This document shows positions 17,577-26,282 of a stretch of DNA of 64,000 nt, one piece after another. How positions within the stretch are numbered: position 1 is the first letter of the stretch; each line of letters begins with the position of its first letter. The position numbers were made by a program, and so were the translations under genes. The DNA comes from Leucobacter tardus (GTDB lineage Bacteria; Actinomycetota; Actinomycetes; Actinomycetales; Microbacteriaceae): positions 186,001 to 250,000 of the forward strand of contig NZ_JAGFBF010000001.1 of assembly GCF_017583045.1 (NCBI RefSeq), in the 5' to 3' direction. The notes below the pieces were generated by a model that was given only the letters and a program-made list of their open reading frames with translations, searched no databases and was not told the DNA's origin.

Positions 17577-19234
17577 GCGGTGATCCCTTCTCGAGCGTCG
17601 TGCGTGAACCGCCCCCCGACGACCGTCGCGACGATGCCGAGGGCATCGATGCGGGGCGCCGAGATCGGCGAGGCCGTGAACACCGTGAAGTCGGCGAGCT
17701 TGCCGCGCTCCAGCGAACCGCGGTCGGCACTGAGGCCGGTCGCCTGCGCCGCGCCGACGGTGTGGGTGCGCAATGCCTCGGCCGGGGTGATGGCCTCGGC
17801 ACCGCCGAGCACCGCCCCCGAGTCGGTGCGGCGATCGACGGCGGCCTGCATGCCGCGGCGGAGGTCGTTGTCGGCCACGGGCAGGTCGGAGGAGCCGGCG
17901 AGGATCACTCCGGCGTCGATCACTGAGCGACCGCGGTAGAGCCAGCCTTCGCGTTCGTCGCCGACGAGTCGCGCCATCTGATCGCCGAGGGGGCCGATGA
18001 AGCCCGCCTGCGGCGTCACTGCGACACCGACGCGGGCCGCCCGCTCGATCTGGTCGGGTCGCGCGATGCCGAAGTGCTCGATGCGGCACGGTACCCCGAG
18101 AGCGCCGTACGTGGTCTGCGCTTCCTCGATGAGGTCGAGTGCGAGATCGATCGCCGCGTCGCCGATGGCGTGGAGCGCGAGGGGCCACCCGGCCCGGTAT
18201 GCGGCGAGCGCCCGCTCCCGGTAGGTCTCGGGAGCGTCGAGCAGATATCCGGTGCGGTGGTCGTGACCGCAGTAGGACTCGGTGACCGCCGCCGTGGCGC
18301 CGAGCAGTGATCCGTCGAGGAAGACCTTGACGTGGCCGAAGCGCACCCGGTCGTCGCCGAACCCGAACCCGACCCCGAGGTCGAGTCCGGCGCCCGCGCC
18401 GGCGGCGTGGAAGTCGGCGGCGTGCGCGGTGAGCGGACGCAGGGCGTCGAGCGCCGGCATGAGCTGCGCCCGCGCGTGCAGGCGGTCCTGCTGCACCGCG
18501 GCCCGGTATGCGGCGGCTTCGACGGGGCTGTGCCCGATCCAGCCGCCGCCGACTCCGGCCTCCGTGAAGCTCGTGATGCCCTGCTGCGCGTAGCGCGCGG
18601 TCGCGGCTTCGAGCGCGTCCGCCAGTCGCTCGACCGAGTACGGCAGCAGCAGGGCCTGGACGAGCCCCTGCGCCGCCTCTTCGACGAGACCGGTCGGACG
18701 CCCGTCGGCGTCGCGCACGATGACGCCGCCGACGGGATCCGCGAAACCGTCCTCGAGTGCACCGACGAGGCGCAGCGTCGCCGTGTTCGTGATCGACGCG
18801 TGCCCCGAGGTGTGGCGCAGGTACAGCGGCCGGGTGCCGGTGATCTCGTCGAGACGGGCGATGTCGGGGAACGCGCCGCCGTGGTGCGACTGGTTGAAGC
18901 CCGTGCCGTGCACCCACCCGTCGGCGTCACCGGCCGCGTCGAGACGGGCCACCTCCGCGGCGATGGCTGCGTAGAGGTCGTCGAGGCCGCGGATCACGCT
19001 GAGGTCGACCGCCGTCAGCCCGAGCCCCCACCAGGCCGTGTGGCAGTGCGCGTCGATGAGCCCAGGGGTCACGCAGGCGTCGCCGAAATCCTCGACCCGG
19101 TCCGCGACGACCCCGGCGAGTTCGTCGTCGAAGCCGACGATGCGCCCGTGGAGGACGCCGACCGAGGTCGCGACGGGTCGTGCGTCGTCGAGCGTGAGGA
19201 TCTCGCGTGCTCGGATGATGAGGTCGATGTTCAT
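17573..19234 (-). CDS. YtcJ-type metal-dependent amidohydrolase (amidohydrolase 3)
   Basis: 553 residues, normal for this family. Metal-site motifs run in order: PGLIDAHCHTAWWG (HxH), KVFLDGSLLGA, LHAIGDAAID, CRIEHFGIA and GSSDLPVADN (final Asp). N- and C-terminal strands form the usual small beta-sandwich. These enzymes hydrolyse exocyclic or cyclic amides, carbamates or formyl groups; no particular reaction can be assigned. The start overlaps the ThDP enzyme stop (ATGA) and the gene overlaps the carbamoylase gene downstream, so amidohydrolase and carbamoylase are translationally coupled, which fits consecutive hydrolytic steps. A second protein of the same family and almost the same length lies at 24615-26282. 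Confidence 0.92.
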   Translation of the reverse strand: MNIDLIIRAREILTLDDARPVATSVGVLHGRIVGFDDELAGVVADRVEDFGDACVTPGLIDAHCHTAWWGLGLTAVDLSVIRGLDDLYAAIAAEVARLDAAGDADGWVHGTGFNQSHHGGAFPDIARLDEITGTRPLYLRHTSGHASITNTATLRLVGALEDGFADPVGGVIVRDADGRPTGLVEEAAQGLVQALLLPYSVERLADALEAATARYAQQGITSFTEAGVGGGWIGHSPVEAAAYRAAVQQDRLHARAQLMPALDALRPLTAHAADFHAAGAGAGLDLGVGFGFGDDRVRFGHVKVFLDGSLLGATAAVTESYCGHDHRTGYLLDAPETYRERALAAYRAGWPLALHAIGDAAIDLALDLIEEAQTTYGALGVPCRIEHFGIARPDQIERAARVGVAVTPQAGFIGPLGDQMARLVGDEREGWLYRGRSVIDAGVILAGSSDLPVADNDLRRGMQAAVDRRTDSGAVLGGAEAITPAEALRTHTVGAAQATGLSADRGSLERGKLADFTVFTASPISAPRIDALGIVATVVGGRFTHDAREGITA

Positions 19235-20937
19235 CGGTCTTCCCCGTTCTCGTCGGTGGTCGCCCAGTCGGGGCGCGTGATCTCATCGGACGCCGGCGGC
19301 ATCACCGAGGCGTCGACCCGCAGGTGCAGGAGCGCCGGCCCCTCGGCGGCGAGCGCCCGGTCGAGGGCATCCGCGAACGCGTCCGTGCGCTCGACCAGCT
19401 CACCGAACCCGCCGAACGAGCGCATCCACGCCGCGAAGTCGGGATTCGTCATGGCGGTGCCCGACGGGCGATCCGGATAGTGGCGCTGCTGATGCTGCAC
19501 GATCGTGCCGTAGACGCCGTTATCGACCACGATGACGAGGGGGGCGGCGCCGTGCGCGAACGCGGTCGCGAGCTCTTGACCGTTCATGAAGAAGTCGCCG
19601 TCGCCGCACACCGCGACGACCCGGTGCTCGGGGTGCACGAGCGCCGCCGCGACCGCCGCAGGTACCGCGAGTCCCATCGCCCCGTTCCGCGCACCGACGA
19701 GCGACGCGTGCCGCAGATGTCGCACGAAGCGGTGCGGCCAGATCGTCGCGTTGCCCGCGCCGTAGGTGAGCGTCGCGTCACCCGCCAGACGCTCGTCGAG
19801 CACGCCGAACGCCGTGCCGAGATCGACGCCCAGGTCGCGCCCGGGGTCGGACGCCGTCGCGTCGTCAGACCGGTCGGCGCGGTGCGCCGCGAAACGCTCC
19901 TGTTGCGCGGCGCACGCACGCATCCAGTCGTCGGAGCGCTCGCCGCGCAGGGCGTCGGATTCGATCCCCCGCAGCGCGGCGGTGAAGGTCGCCGGGGTCG
20001 CAATGAGGTGCTGATCGAGGCGGCCGGCGTGCATGCGGGCGTCGGGATCCGCCTGCACCAGCACCGTCTCGGTCTCCATGCCTCGCGTGAACCCGTCGCT
20101 CAGCACGTCGGATCGTCCGCACCCGACGAAGACCAGGAGGTCGGCGTCGGCGTATCCGGCGGCGACGGCGTCGGCGCGCCCGTACCCGAGCCACCCGGCC
20201 CACGCGCCACCGCGGTGCGGAACCGCGTCGTAGGCGCGCCAGTCGGTGAAGACGGGGATCCCGGCACGCTCGGCGATGTCGAGCAGGTCGGCCCCGGCAC
20301 CGCTCTCCCACCCGTCGCCGCCGACGAGGAACGCCGGGCGGGCGGCGCCCGAGAGACGCTCGGCGACCTCGGCCAGCTGTGCGCTCGCGGGAGCCGGTGC
20401 CGCGCCCCCCAGCACCCGCGGCACCTCGGCGTCCGTGACGCGCACCAGGACATCTTCGGGGAGCCCGACGACGACCGGTCCCGGCCGCCCGCTGGCGGCG
20501 ATCCGCATCGCCTCGGCTACGAGTTCGCCCGCCCGGTCGGCGTCGTCGATGGTGATGACCCGCTTCGCCGTCGACCCGAACCACCCGGCGAGATCGAATT
20601 CCTGGAACGCGTCGCGCGCCCGATCCGCCACCGGCACGAGCCCCACGAAGAGCACGAGCGCGGTCGCGTCCTGCCAGGCGGTGTGCACCGCGATCATGGC
20701 GTTCGCGGCGCCGGGACCCCGAGTCACCATCGCGATGCCCGGCACTCCGGTGAGGCGCCCCTCGGTGAGCGCCATGAATCCGGCCCCGCCCTCCTGACGA
20801 CACACGATCGTCTCGATCGCGGAATCGTAGAGGCCGTCGAGCACGTCGAGATAGCTCTCGCCCGGCACGGCGTAGACGCGCGACACCCCGCGCGACTCGA
20901 GGGTGCGAACGATGAGGTGACCGGCGGATCTGGGCAT
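19231..20937 (-). CDS. ThDP-dependent enzyme, acetolactate synthase-like
   Basis: 568 residues with the three-domain layout of the POX/ALS family. The PYR domain contains the conserved catalytic Glu in CRQEGGAGFMA (about 48-51); the central domain follows; the PP domain has the ThDP/Mg motif GDGDFFMNGQE. It differs from housekeeping acetolactate synthase in context: no ilvN small subunit or ilvC, but overlaps with an amidohydrolase. A catabolic role such as decarboxylation or carboligation of a 2-oxo acid (compare glyoxylate carboligase, benzoylformate decarboxylase, sulfoacetaldehyde acetyltransferase) is more likely, but the substrate is not determinable. A weak ribosome-binding site precedes the ATG; the MHS transporter gene lies 47 bases upstream. 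Confidence 0.88.
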   Translation of the reverse strand: MPRSAGHLIVRTLESRGVSRVYAVPGESYLDVLDGLYDSAIETIVCRQEGGAGFMALTEGRLTGVPGIAMVTRGPGAANAMIAVHTAWQDATALVLFVGLVPVADRARDAFQEFDLAGWFGSTAKRVITIDDADRAGELVAEAMRIAASGRPGPVVVGLPEDVLVRVTDAEVPRVLGGAAPAPASAQLAEVAERLSGAARPAFLVGGDGWESGAGADLLDIAERAGIPVFTDWRAYDAVPHRGGAWAGWLGYGRADAVAAGYADADLLVFVGCGRSDVLSDGFTRGMETETVLVQADPDARMHAGRLDQHLIATPATFTAALRGIESDALRGERSDDWMRACAAQQERFAAHRADRSDDATASDPGRDLGVDLGTAFGVLDERLAGDATLTYGAGNATIWPHRFVRHLRHASLVGARNGAMGLAVPAAVAAALVHPEHRVVAVCGDGDFFMNGQELATAFAHGAAPLVIVVDNGVYGTIVQHQQRHYPDRPSGTAMTNPDFAAWMRSFGGFGELVERTDAFADALDRALAAEGPALLHLRVDASVMPPASDEITRPDWATTDENGEDR

Positions 20938-20984
20938 GGCTCAGCTGCTTTCGGAGAGGAGTGACGAGTGGGGTCGGTGCGGCG

Positions 20985-22316
20985 TCAGTGCTTGAAGCCC
21001 GGGAGGTTCACGCTCATGCGCGGAGCGACCACGCCGGCGAACGCCGTGAACGCCGACAGCAGCACGAGCATCAGCGCCGCGGGCCACCAGTGATTCGCGG
21101 CCGCGGCGACGAACCCGGTGGCGAGCAGCGGGATGAAGCCCGACAGCATGCCCGCGGCGTTCTGCGCCATGCCGACGCCGGTGTACCGCGTCTTCGCGGG
21201 GAACAGGCCCGTGAGCACCGTCCCCGACGCGGCGTAGGGGAACGAGAGTGCCGAGACCGCGAGCGTCATGCCGAGTACGACGAGCACCGAGACGCCAGAC
21301 TCCAGCAGCATGAACGCGGGGAACGCGACGATCGCCGATGCGATCCCGCCGTAGATGATCACCTTGCTCGCGCCGAACCGGGCACCCAGACGGCCGCCCA
21401 GGATGAGCACCGGGATCTCGACCGCTGCGGCGACCATGCTGCCGAGCAGCATGAGCTGCGAACTGTAGCCGAGCACGTTCACGCCGTACCAGACGCAGAA
21501 CGCCGTGACGAGGTAGAACCCGCCGACGCCGAGGAGCGCGGCGGCCATACCGATGATGATGTGCTTCCAGCTGTTCTTGAACGTCGTGAGCACGGGGCTC
21601 TTCTCGACCTCGCCCGACGCTTCGAGCTGACGGAACACCGGCGACTCCTCGAGGCGGCTGCGAATGTACAGGGCGATCAGCAGCATCGGGATCGCGACGA
21701 GGAACGGGATGCGCCAGCCCCACGCGTCGAAGTTGTCCTGCGAGAAGAGGAGCGTCATCACGAAGAATCCGCCGGACGAGAGGATCGTGCCGATCGGCGA
21801 GCCGATCTGCGGGATGGCCGCGTACCGCGCCCGCAGATGGAGCGGCGCATTCTCGACCACGATGGTCATCGCTCCGGACCACTCGCCGCCGACGAAGAGA
21901 CCCTGCAGGATGCGCATGAGCACGAGCAGGATCGGCGCCCCGATCCCGATCGCGGCGTAGGTCGGCAGCATGCCGATGAGACCGGTGACGAGTCCGATGC
22001 CGACGATCGTGATCATCAGCACCTTGCGGCGGCCGATCCGGTCGCCCATCGCTCCGAAGATGATGCCGCCGATCGGGCGGGCGGCGAGGCCGACACCGAA
22101 CGTGGCGAACGACGCGAGGGCGGCGGCCGTCGCGTTCTCGCTGGCGAAGTACTGCACGTTGAACACCAGTGCGGCGGCCGCGCTGAACAGGAAGAAGTCG
22201 TACCACTCGAGCGCCGTTCCGATCAGCGCTCCCACGGCGACCTTGTTGGCGTCCTTCACGGTCAATTCTTGTGCGGCGTCGTACTCGATCGCCGCAGTCG
22301 GGGTCGTCTCGGTCAT
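20985..22316 (-). CDS. MHS-type MFS transporter (metabolite:H+ symporter)
   Basis: 443 residues with about 12 membrane helices. The cytoplasmic loop GDRIGRRKVL and the opening segment GALIGTALEWYDFFLF are hallmarks of the metabolite:H+ symporter branch of the major facilitator family, which imports organic acids, betaines and similar solutes. Start at ATG 22316, preceded by CGGAGAG; a longer frame to 22460 would cross the intergenic promoter region and read into the opposite gene's start area. As first gene of the leftward catabolic cluster it probably imports the substrate. It is divergent from the PucR-type regulator, which is the obvious candidate to control it. Confidence 0.92.
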   Translation of the reverse strand: MTETTPTAAIEYDAAQELTVKDANKVAVGALIGTALEWYDFFLFSAAAALVFNVQYFASENATAAALASFATFGVGLAARPIGGIIFGAMGDRIGRRKVLMITIVGIGLVTGLIGMLPTYAAIGIGAPILLVLMRILQGLFVGGEWSGAMTIVVENAPLHLRARYAAIPQIGSPIGTILSSGGFFVMTLLFSQDNFDAWGWRIPFLVAIPMLLIALYIRSRLEESPVFRQLEASGEVEKSPVLTTFKNSWKHIIIGMAAALLGVGGFYLVTAFCVWYGVNVLGYSSQLMLLGSMVAAAVEIPVLILGGRLGARFGASKVIIYGGIASAIVAFPAFMLLESGVSVLVVLGMTLAVSALSFPYAASGTVLTGLFPAKTRYTGVGMAQNAAGMLSGFIPLLATGFVAAAANHWWPAALMLVLLSAFTAFAGVVAPRMSVNLPGFKH

Positions 22317-22390
22317 GTCTCTCCGTCGAGTTCGTGATCGTGCGTGGTCGGTTCCGTGCGCGAACTGCAGTGCCCGCGCATTCGAGCCTA

Positions 22391-22440
22391 GGTGGAACTT
22401 CGCCCCGGTGGACCGGGCATTCTTCGCCACATGTTCCACC
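22391..22440. promoter_or_regulatory. Inverted repeat between MHS transporter and PucR-type regulator
   Basis: GGTGGAAC (22391-22398) and its exact complement GTTCCACC (22433-22440) are spaced by 34 bases, so their centres are 42 bases (four helical turns) apart in the divergent promoter region. This spacing suits a looping or dimeric regulator such as the adjacent PucR-type protein. The right half-site sits just upstream of a TATCCT -10-like box (22460-22465) for the regulator gene. Confidence 0.45.
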
Positions 22441-22471
22441 GAAACAGTGCATCTGCACATATCCTGTCCGT

Positions 22472-23623
22472 ATGCCTGCCGATCTCCGCGCGTCCGCGAC
22501 TCACGAGCGCTGGTGCGCGCTCGTCGACAGACTCGACGCCCGAGTGCTCGCGGACCGATTCACCTCGCTCCTGCCCGCCGTACCCGACTACGACCCTCCG
22601 CCCGTGCCGATGACCGAGGTCCTCCGCACCGGCACCCTCACCTTCGCCGCGCTGCTCGACCGTCTGCGCTCCGAGGACGTCGCCGAGTTCCTGCCCGCCG
22701 CGCGCGATGTCGGTGTGACCCGTGCGCGCGCCGGGATCCCGATCACGTCGCTGATGACCGCGATCCGTCTCGACTTCACGGTGCTCTGGCACGCGATCTC
22801 CGAGATCGCCGAACCCGAGGACGCCGGCCTCCTCGTGCGGCAGGCCGGCGTCGTCCTGGCCGCAGTCGACGAGTACGCGGGGCAGGCGCAGAGCGCGTAC
22901 ATGACCGAGCTGCACCGCATCCGCGAGGAGGCGTCATCGGTGCGGCAAGGACTCATCGCGCGACTGTTCCAATCCCCGAGTCCCACCGACGTGCAGCTCG
23001 TACAGATCGGGGGCGACCTGGGCCTCCCCCATGACGCCCCACTGCTGGTGGCGGCCGCGATCGGCGACGACATGCCTCCGCTCCGCGCGCTCATCGCCGA
23101 GGGCGAACGCGCCGGGGCGACGATCCTGACGCACCACCTCGGCGACACGCTGATCGCCTTCACCCGCTCGGTCGACTACCCGGGATCCCGGATCGCCACC
23201 TTCCTCCGCGGCATCGCGGACCACCGGGTCGGCGCGTGCGCCGCACCGCGCGGACTCGTCGACGTGCAGGAGTCCGCCGCCACGGCGCGCGTGCTCGCCC
23301 AAGCGCTCGACCTCGACGACACGCGCGCCATGACCTGGGAGCGCGGATGGGCGCGTGTCGCGCAGGAGCGGCTCGCCCACGCCGGCCACCCCGTGATCGC
23401 CGATGTGGAGCGCGCCCTCGACTCGTGCGGCCCCGCGGAGCGGGAACGGCTCGTCGACGCGGTACGCGACTACCTCATCACCGGCAGCGTGAGCGCCTCG
23501 GCCGCGCGCCTCTACTGCCACCGCAACACGCTCACGAACCGGCTCGGACGGTTCGCCCGACTCACCGGCATCGACCCGTTCGTGCCGCAGCAGGCGGCCC
23601 GACTCGTGGTCGGATGGGCGTGA
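22472..23623 (+). CDS. PucR/CdaR-type transcriptional regulator
   Basis: 383 residues. The N-terminal two thirds look like the RsbRD/GGDEF-like sensor part of this family. The C-terminal helix-turn-helix is the PucR_C type: RDYLITGSVSASAARLYCHRNTLTNRLGRFARLTGID (about 327-364). Members regulate purine, gamma-aminobutyrate, glycerate or other small-molecule catabolism, usually acting on a neighbouring operon. The ATG at 22472 has no Shine-Dalgarno, but TATCCT lies exactly six bases upstream, so a leaderless transcript is likely and supports this start. It is divergent from the transporter-led catabolic cluster and followed, convergently and after 7 bases, by the TspO gene. Confidence 0.9.
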   Translation: MPADLRASATHERWCALVDRLDARVLADRFTSLLPAVPDYDPPPVPMTEVLRTGTLTFAALLDRLRSEDVAEFLPAARDVGVTRARAGIPITSLMTAIRLDFTVLWHAISEIAEPEDAGLLVRQAGVVLAAVDEYAGQAQSAYMTELHRIREEASSVRQGLIARLFQSPSPTDVQLVQIGGDLGLPHDAPLLVAAAIGDDMPPLRALIAEGERAGATILTHHLGDTLIAFTRSVDYPGSRIATFLRGIADHRVGACAAPRGLVDVQESAATARVLAQALDLDDTRAMTWERGWARVAQERLAHAGHPVIADVERALDSCGPAERERLVDAVRDYLITGSVSASAARLYCHRNTLTNRLGRFARLTGIDPFVPQQAARLVVGWA

Positions 23624-23630
23624 ACCGGCG

Positions 23631-24176
23631 TCAGTTGAGCGCGATGATGCCGATGTTCAGCGTCGACGCGAAGAGCAGCCAGAGCAGGTAGGGCACGAGC
23701 AGGATCGTCGCCGTCAGTGACCGACGCTTCGCGAGCACCATGAGCCAGATCACCGCGACGATGAGCGCTGTGATGACGACGAGACCGCCCCACCACGCCG
23801 GCTCACCGACGATCGGGTATCCGGCGAAGAACGTGGGCGTCCACATGAGGTTCAGGCCGAGCTGCACCCCGAACACGGTGAGGGCGCGTCGCGACGCATT
23901 GGGCTCGCCCGCCCCCCGGTACCCGGAGCGCCACAGCAGGAAACCGACCACCGCGTTCGCCGCGTAGAGCACGCCCCATGCGGGGCCGAACACGGAGCCC
24001 GGCGGGTTCCACGGCACCTTGTTCGCGTCCTGGTACCAGCCCTCGACGTTGGCGGTCGACGCGAGCGACCCCAGAACGGAGACGAGCGCGACGGCCGCGA
24101 TCATCGCGATGAGCACGAGGATCTGCCGGCCACGCGGGGGCGTGACGGTCGACGGTGTGGCGAGTGATGCAGTCAT
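23631..24176 (-). CDS. TspO/MBR family membrane protein
   Basis: 181 residues with five hydrophobic helices. Family residues are visible: WYQDANKVPWNPPGSVFGPAWGVLYA (the WxPP and FGPxW motifs) and LNLMWTPTFF. TspO proteins bind porphyrins and related ligands and are linked to stress and tetrapyrrole balance. I use the ATG at 24176; a GTG seven codons upstream (24197) would add MPYSEAD and cannot be excluded, as neither has a strong ribosome-binding site. It converges with the PucR gene and has its own upstream region shared with the GlsB-like gene. Confidence 0.92.
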   Translation of the reverse strand: MTASLATPSTVTPPRGRQILVLIAMIAAVALVSVLGSLASTANVEGWYQDANKVPWNPPGSVFGPAWGVLYAANAVVGFLLWRSGYRGAGEPNASRRALTVFGVQLGLNLMWTPTFFAGYPIVGEPAWWGGLVVITALIVAVIWLMVLAKRRSLTATILLVPYLLWLLFASTLNIGIIALN

Positions 24177-24294
24177 GTCCGCTTCACTGTACGGCACCGA
24201 TACGAGCGGCGGACACGCCTCTCGACTCCTTGACCTCCGCGAACCTCAACAGGTGTAATACCAGTGTTCGACCGGTTTCTTTGAGGAGGGCACC

Positions 24295-24558
24295 ATGGGA
24301 TTCTTCGCATTCATCATCCTCGGCCTGATCGCGGGAGCGATCGCGAAGGCCATCATGCCGGGCAAGCAGGCCGGCGGCTGGATCGTCACCCTGATCCTCG
24401 GCGTCGTCGGCGCGGTCGTGGGAGGGTGGCTCGGGTCGCTGCTCTTCGACGCACCGCTCGAGGAGTTCTGGTCGCTGCAGACCTGGGCGCTCGCCATCGG
24501 CGGGTCGCTCGTGGTCCTGCTGATCTGGGGACTGCTCTTCGGCCGCAAGAAGGCCTGA
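24295..24558 (+). CDS. GlsB/YeaQ/YmgE-family stress membrane protein
   Basis: 87 residues with three hydrophobic segments and a basic C-terminus (FGRKKA). GLIAGAIAKAIMPG and GVVGAVVGGWLG are the Gly-rich motifs of the family, formerly called transglycosylase-associated proteins. Such proteins are induced by envelope or general stress; a GlsB member anchors Asp23 to the membrane in Gram-positives. A strong GAGGAGG Shine-Dalgarno precedes the ATG by 7 bases. A 16-bp perfect hairpin terminator follows the stop, so it is probably monocistronic. Confidence 0.9.
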   Translation: MGFFAFIILGLIAGAIAKAIMPGKQAGGWIVTLILGVVGAVVGGWLGSLLFDAPLEEFWSLQTWALAIGGSLVVLLIWGLLFGRKKA

Positions 24559-24563
24559 GACGG

Positions 24564-24609
24564 TGCCGCGAGTGCCGGCGCCCGAGTTCGGGTGCCGGCA
24601 CTCGCGGCA
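24564..24609. terminator. Convergent terminator hairpin
   Basis: A perfect 16-bp inverted repeat (TGCCGCGAGTGCCGGC and its complement) continues through a G-T pair into CCC/GGG, giving a stem of about 20 bp. It lies between the converging GlsB-like and amidohydrolase genes and can act in both directions. Confidence 0.85.
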
Positions 24610-24614
24610 GGCGC

Positions 24615-26282
24615 TCAGACGGCTCGGTGGCGCTCGGCGCCCCGCACGAACGTGCGGTGCACCCGAGACGTCAGCACCGCTGTCGGGTCCGACTCGAGCG
24701 GATTCACGTCGATCACGATGAAGTCGGCGCTGAGCCCCGGACGCACGCGGCCGGTCGTGGTGTCCATGCCGCCCGCGTACGCGCCGCCCGCCGTCAGCGC
24801 GGTCAGCGCTTCGGCCGGGGTGAACGCGCGTTCCGGGTGATACGGGTCGCGCTCGGGCGCGAGCACCGACCCGCCGGTCAACGCGATGTACAGGTTCGGC
24901 AGCGGTTCATGCGGTGCGGTCGGAGCGTCCGTGCCGAGCGTGATCGGCACCCCGGCGGCACGGAACTTCTGCCACGGGAAGCCGCGTTCCTGACGCTCGT
25001 CGCCGAGTTGCGCCTTCCAGTTGTCGAGCACCGCGGGATCACAGTGCACCGGCTGCATCGACGCGATCACACCGAGATCGCCCATGCGCGCGATCGTGTC
25101 ATCGGACACGCTCTCGAGGTGCTCGATGCGATGGCGCCGCGCACGCGGGCCGTTGGCGCGCACGCAGTGCTCGACCACGTCGAGCGCGATCTGACTCGTC
25201 CGATCGCCGATCGCGTGCATGGCGATCTGCAGGCCGGCCCGGTCGGCGGCTTCGGCGACCGGCATGATCCGTCCCGCCGTCCAGATCGGCTCGGCGTTCG
25301 TCCCGTTGGCGTACGGGGCGATCATCGTCGCGGTGCACGCGTCGATCGTGCCGTCCATGATGAACTTCACGCCGGCGACGCGCATCCACTCCGCTTCGGG
25401 TCCCGCGGCGAGCGCGTCGCGCAGCTCCACGATGCCGTCCACACCCGCGAGGTCGCGACCGGTGTCCCCGGTCGGCTCGAGAATCCAGTGGGCCGTGATC
25501 GGGAACGGCAGCCCGCCGTCGCGCGCGATGATGGCGCGCAGCCCGGCGACTTCCGGCGCGCTCAGCGACATCTCGGTGGCGCCGGTGACGCCGACGGCGA
25601 GGTACGCGGCGAAGGCGCGGTCGAGGGCCGCCACCACATCGTCCTCGGTCGCCTGCGCACTCAGGAACGCACCGGCGAGCTGCGTGCCCGCGGTCTCCAG
25701 CAGCAGGCCGGTCGCCCGTCCCGCGGCGTCGCGCACGATCTCTCCGCCCACCGGGTTCGGCGTCGACGCGTCGACCCCCATCTCGGCGAGTGCGGCGGAG
25801 TTGACCCACACCGAGTGGAAGTCGTTGGCGTCGAGGTAGACCGGCACGTCGGGGAGGACGGCGTCGAGCATCGCGGCGGTGGGCTGCCCGCCATCGACCG
25901 CGTCGAAGAGCCACCCGCTGCCGAGCACGCGCTCCGCGGTCGGATCCGCCGCTCTCGCGGCGGCGAGGCGCTCGTGCATCTCGGCGAGCGAGCCGCAGTC
26001 GCGCAACTGCACGCGGGCGAGGGCATCGCCGAACCCGACGAGGTGAGTGTGCGCGTCGATCACCCCGGGCGCGACGAATCGCCCGTCGAGATCGACCTCG
26101 ACGATGCCCGGCGATCCCGCCGCGTCTCCGGACGCGCCGATGGCCGCACGCACGTCGTCGAGCGAGCCGACGGCGACGAATCGCCCGGCCGCGACCGCGA
26201 ACGCTTCGGCGACCGGCGCCGGCTGGCCCGGCGTCGCATCGGCAGTGAACACGACGGCGTTGCGGTAGAGCGTCGTGGTCAT
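24615..26282 (-). CDS. YtcJ-type metal-dependent amidohydrolase (second copy)
   Basis: 555 residues. Motifs in order: PGVIDAHTHLVGFG, KFIMDGTIDACTATM, MHAIGDRTSQ, HRIEHLESV and GTDAPTAPHEPLP. All metal-binding positions of the amidohydrolase 3 group are kept. It resembles the enzyme at 17573-19234 in length and layout but the core motifs differ, so the two are paralogues of distinct specificity rather than a recent duplication. The ATG overlaps the stop of the upstream APC transporter gene (ATGA), so import and hydrolysis are coupled, and a divergent TetR gene probably controls the pair. Substrate unknown. Confidence 0.92.
   Translation of the reverse strand: MTTTLYRNAVVFTADATPGQPAPVAEAFAVAAGRFVAVGSLDDVRAAIGASGDAAGSPGIVEVDLDGRFVAPGVIDAHTHLVGFGDALARVQLRDCGSLAEMHERLAAARAADPTAERVLGSGWLFDAVDGGQPTAAMLDAVLPDVPVYLDANDFHSVWVNSAALAEMGVDASTPNPVGGEIVRDAAGRATGLLLETAGTQLAGAFLSAQATEDDVVAALDRAFAAYLAVGVTGATEMSLSAPEVAGLRAIIARDGGLPFPITAHWILEPTGDTGRDLAGVDGIVELRDALAAGPEAEWMRVAGVKFIMDGTIDACTATMIAPYANGTNAEPIWTAGRIMPVAEAADRAGLQIAMHAIGDRTSQIALDVVEHCVRANGPRARRHRIEHLESVSDDTIARMGDLGVIASMQPVHCDPAVLDNWKAQLGDERQERGFPWQKFRAAGVPITLGTDAPTAPHEPLPNLYIALTGGSVLAPERDPYHPERAFTPAEALTALTAGGAYAGGMDTTTGRVRPGLSADFIVIDVNPLESDPTAVLTSRVHRTFVRGAERHRAV

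Noticed and set aside
19231-20937. Housekeeping acetolactate synthase (ilvB)
   Set aside because: There is no ilvN or ilvC, and the gene is coupled to an amidohydrolase and a transporter, so a catabolic ThDP enzyme is more likely.
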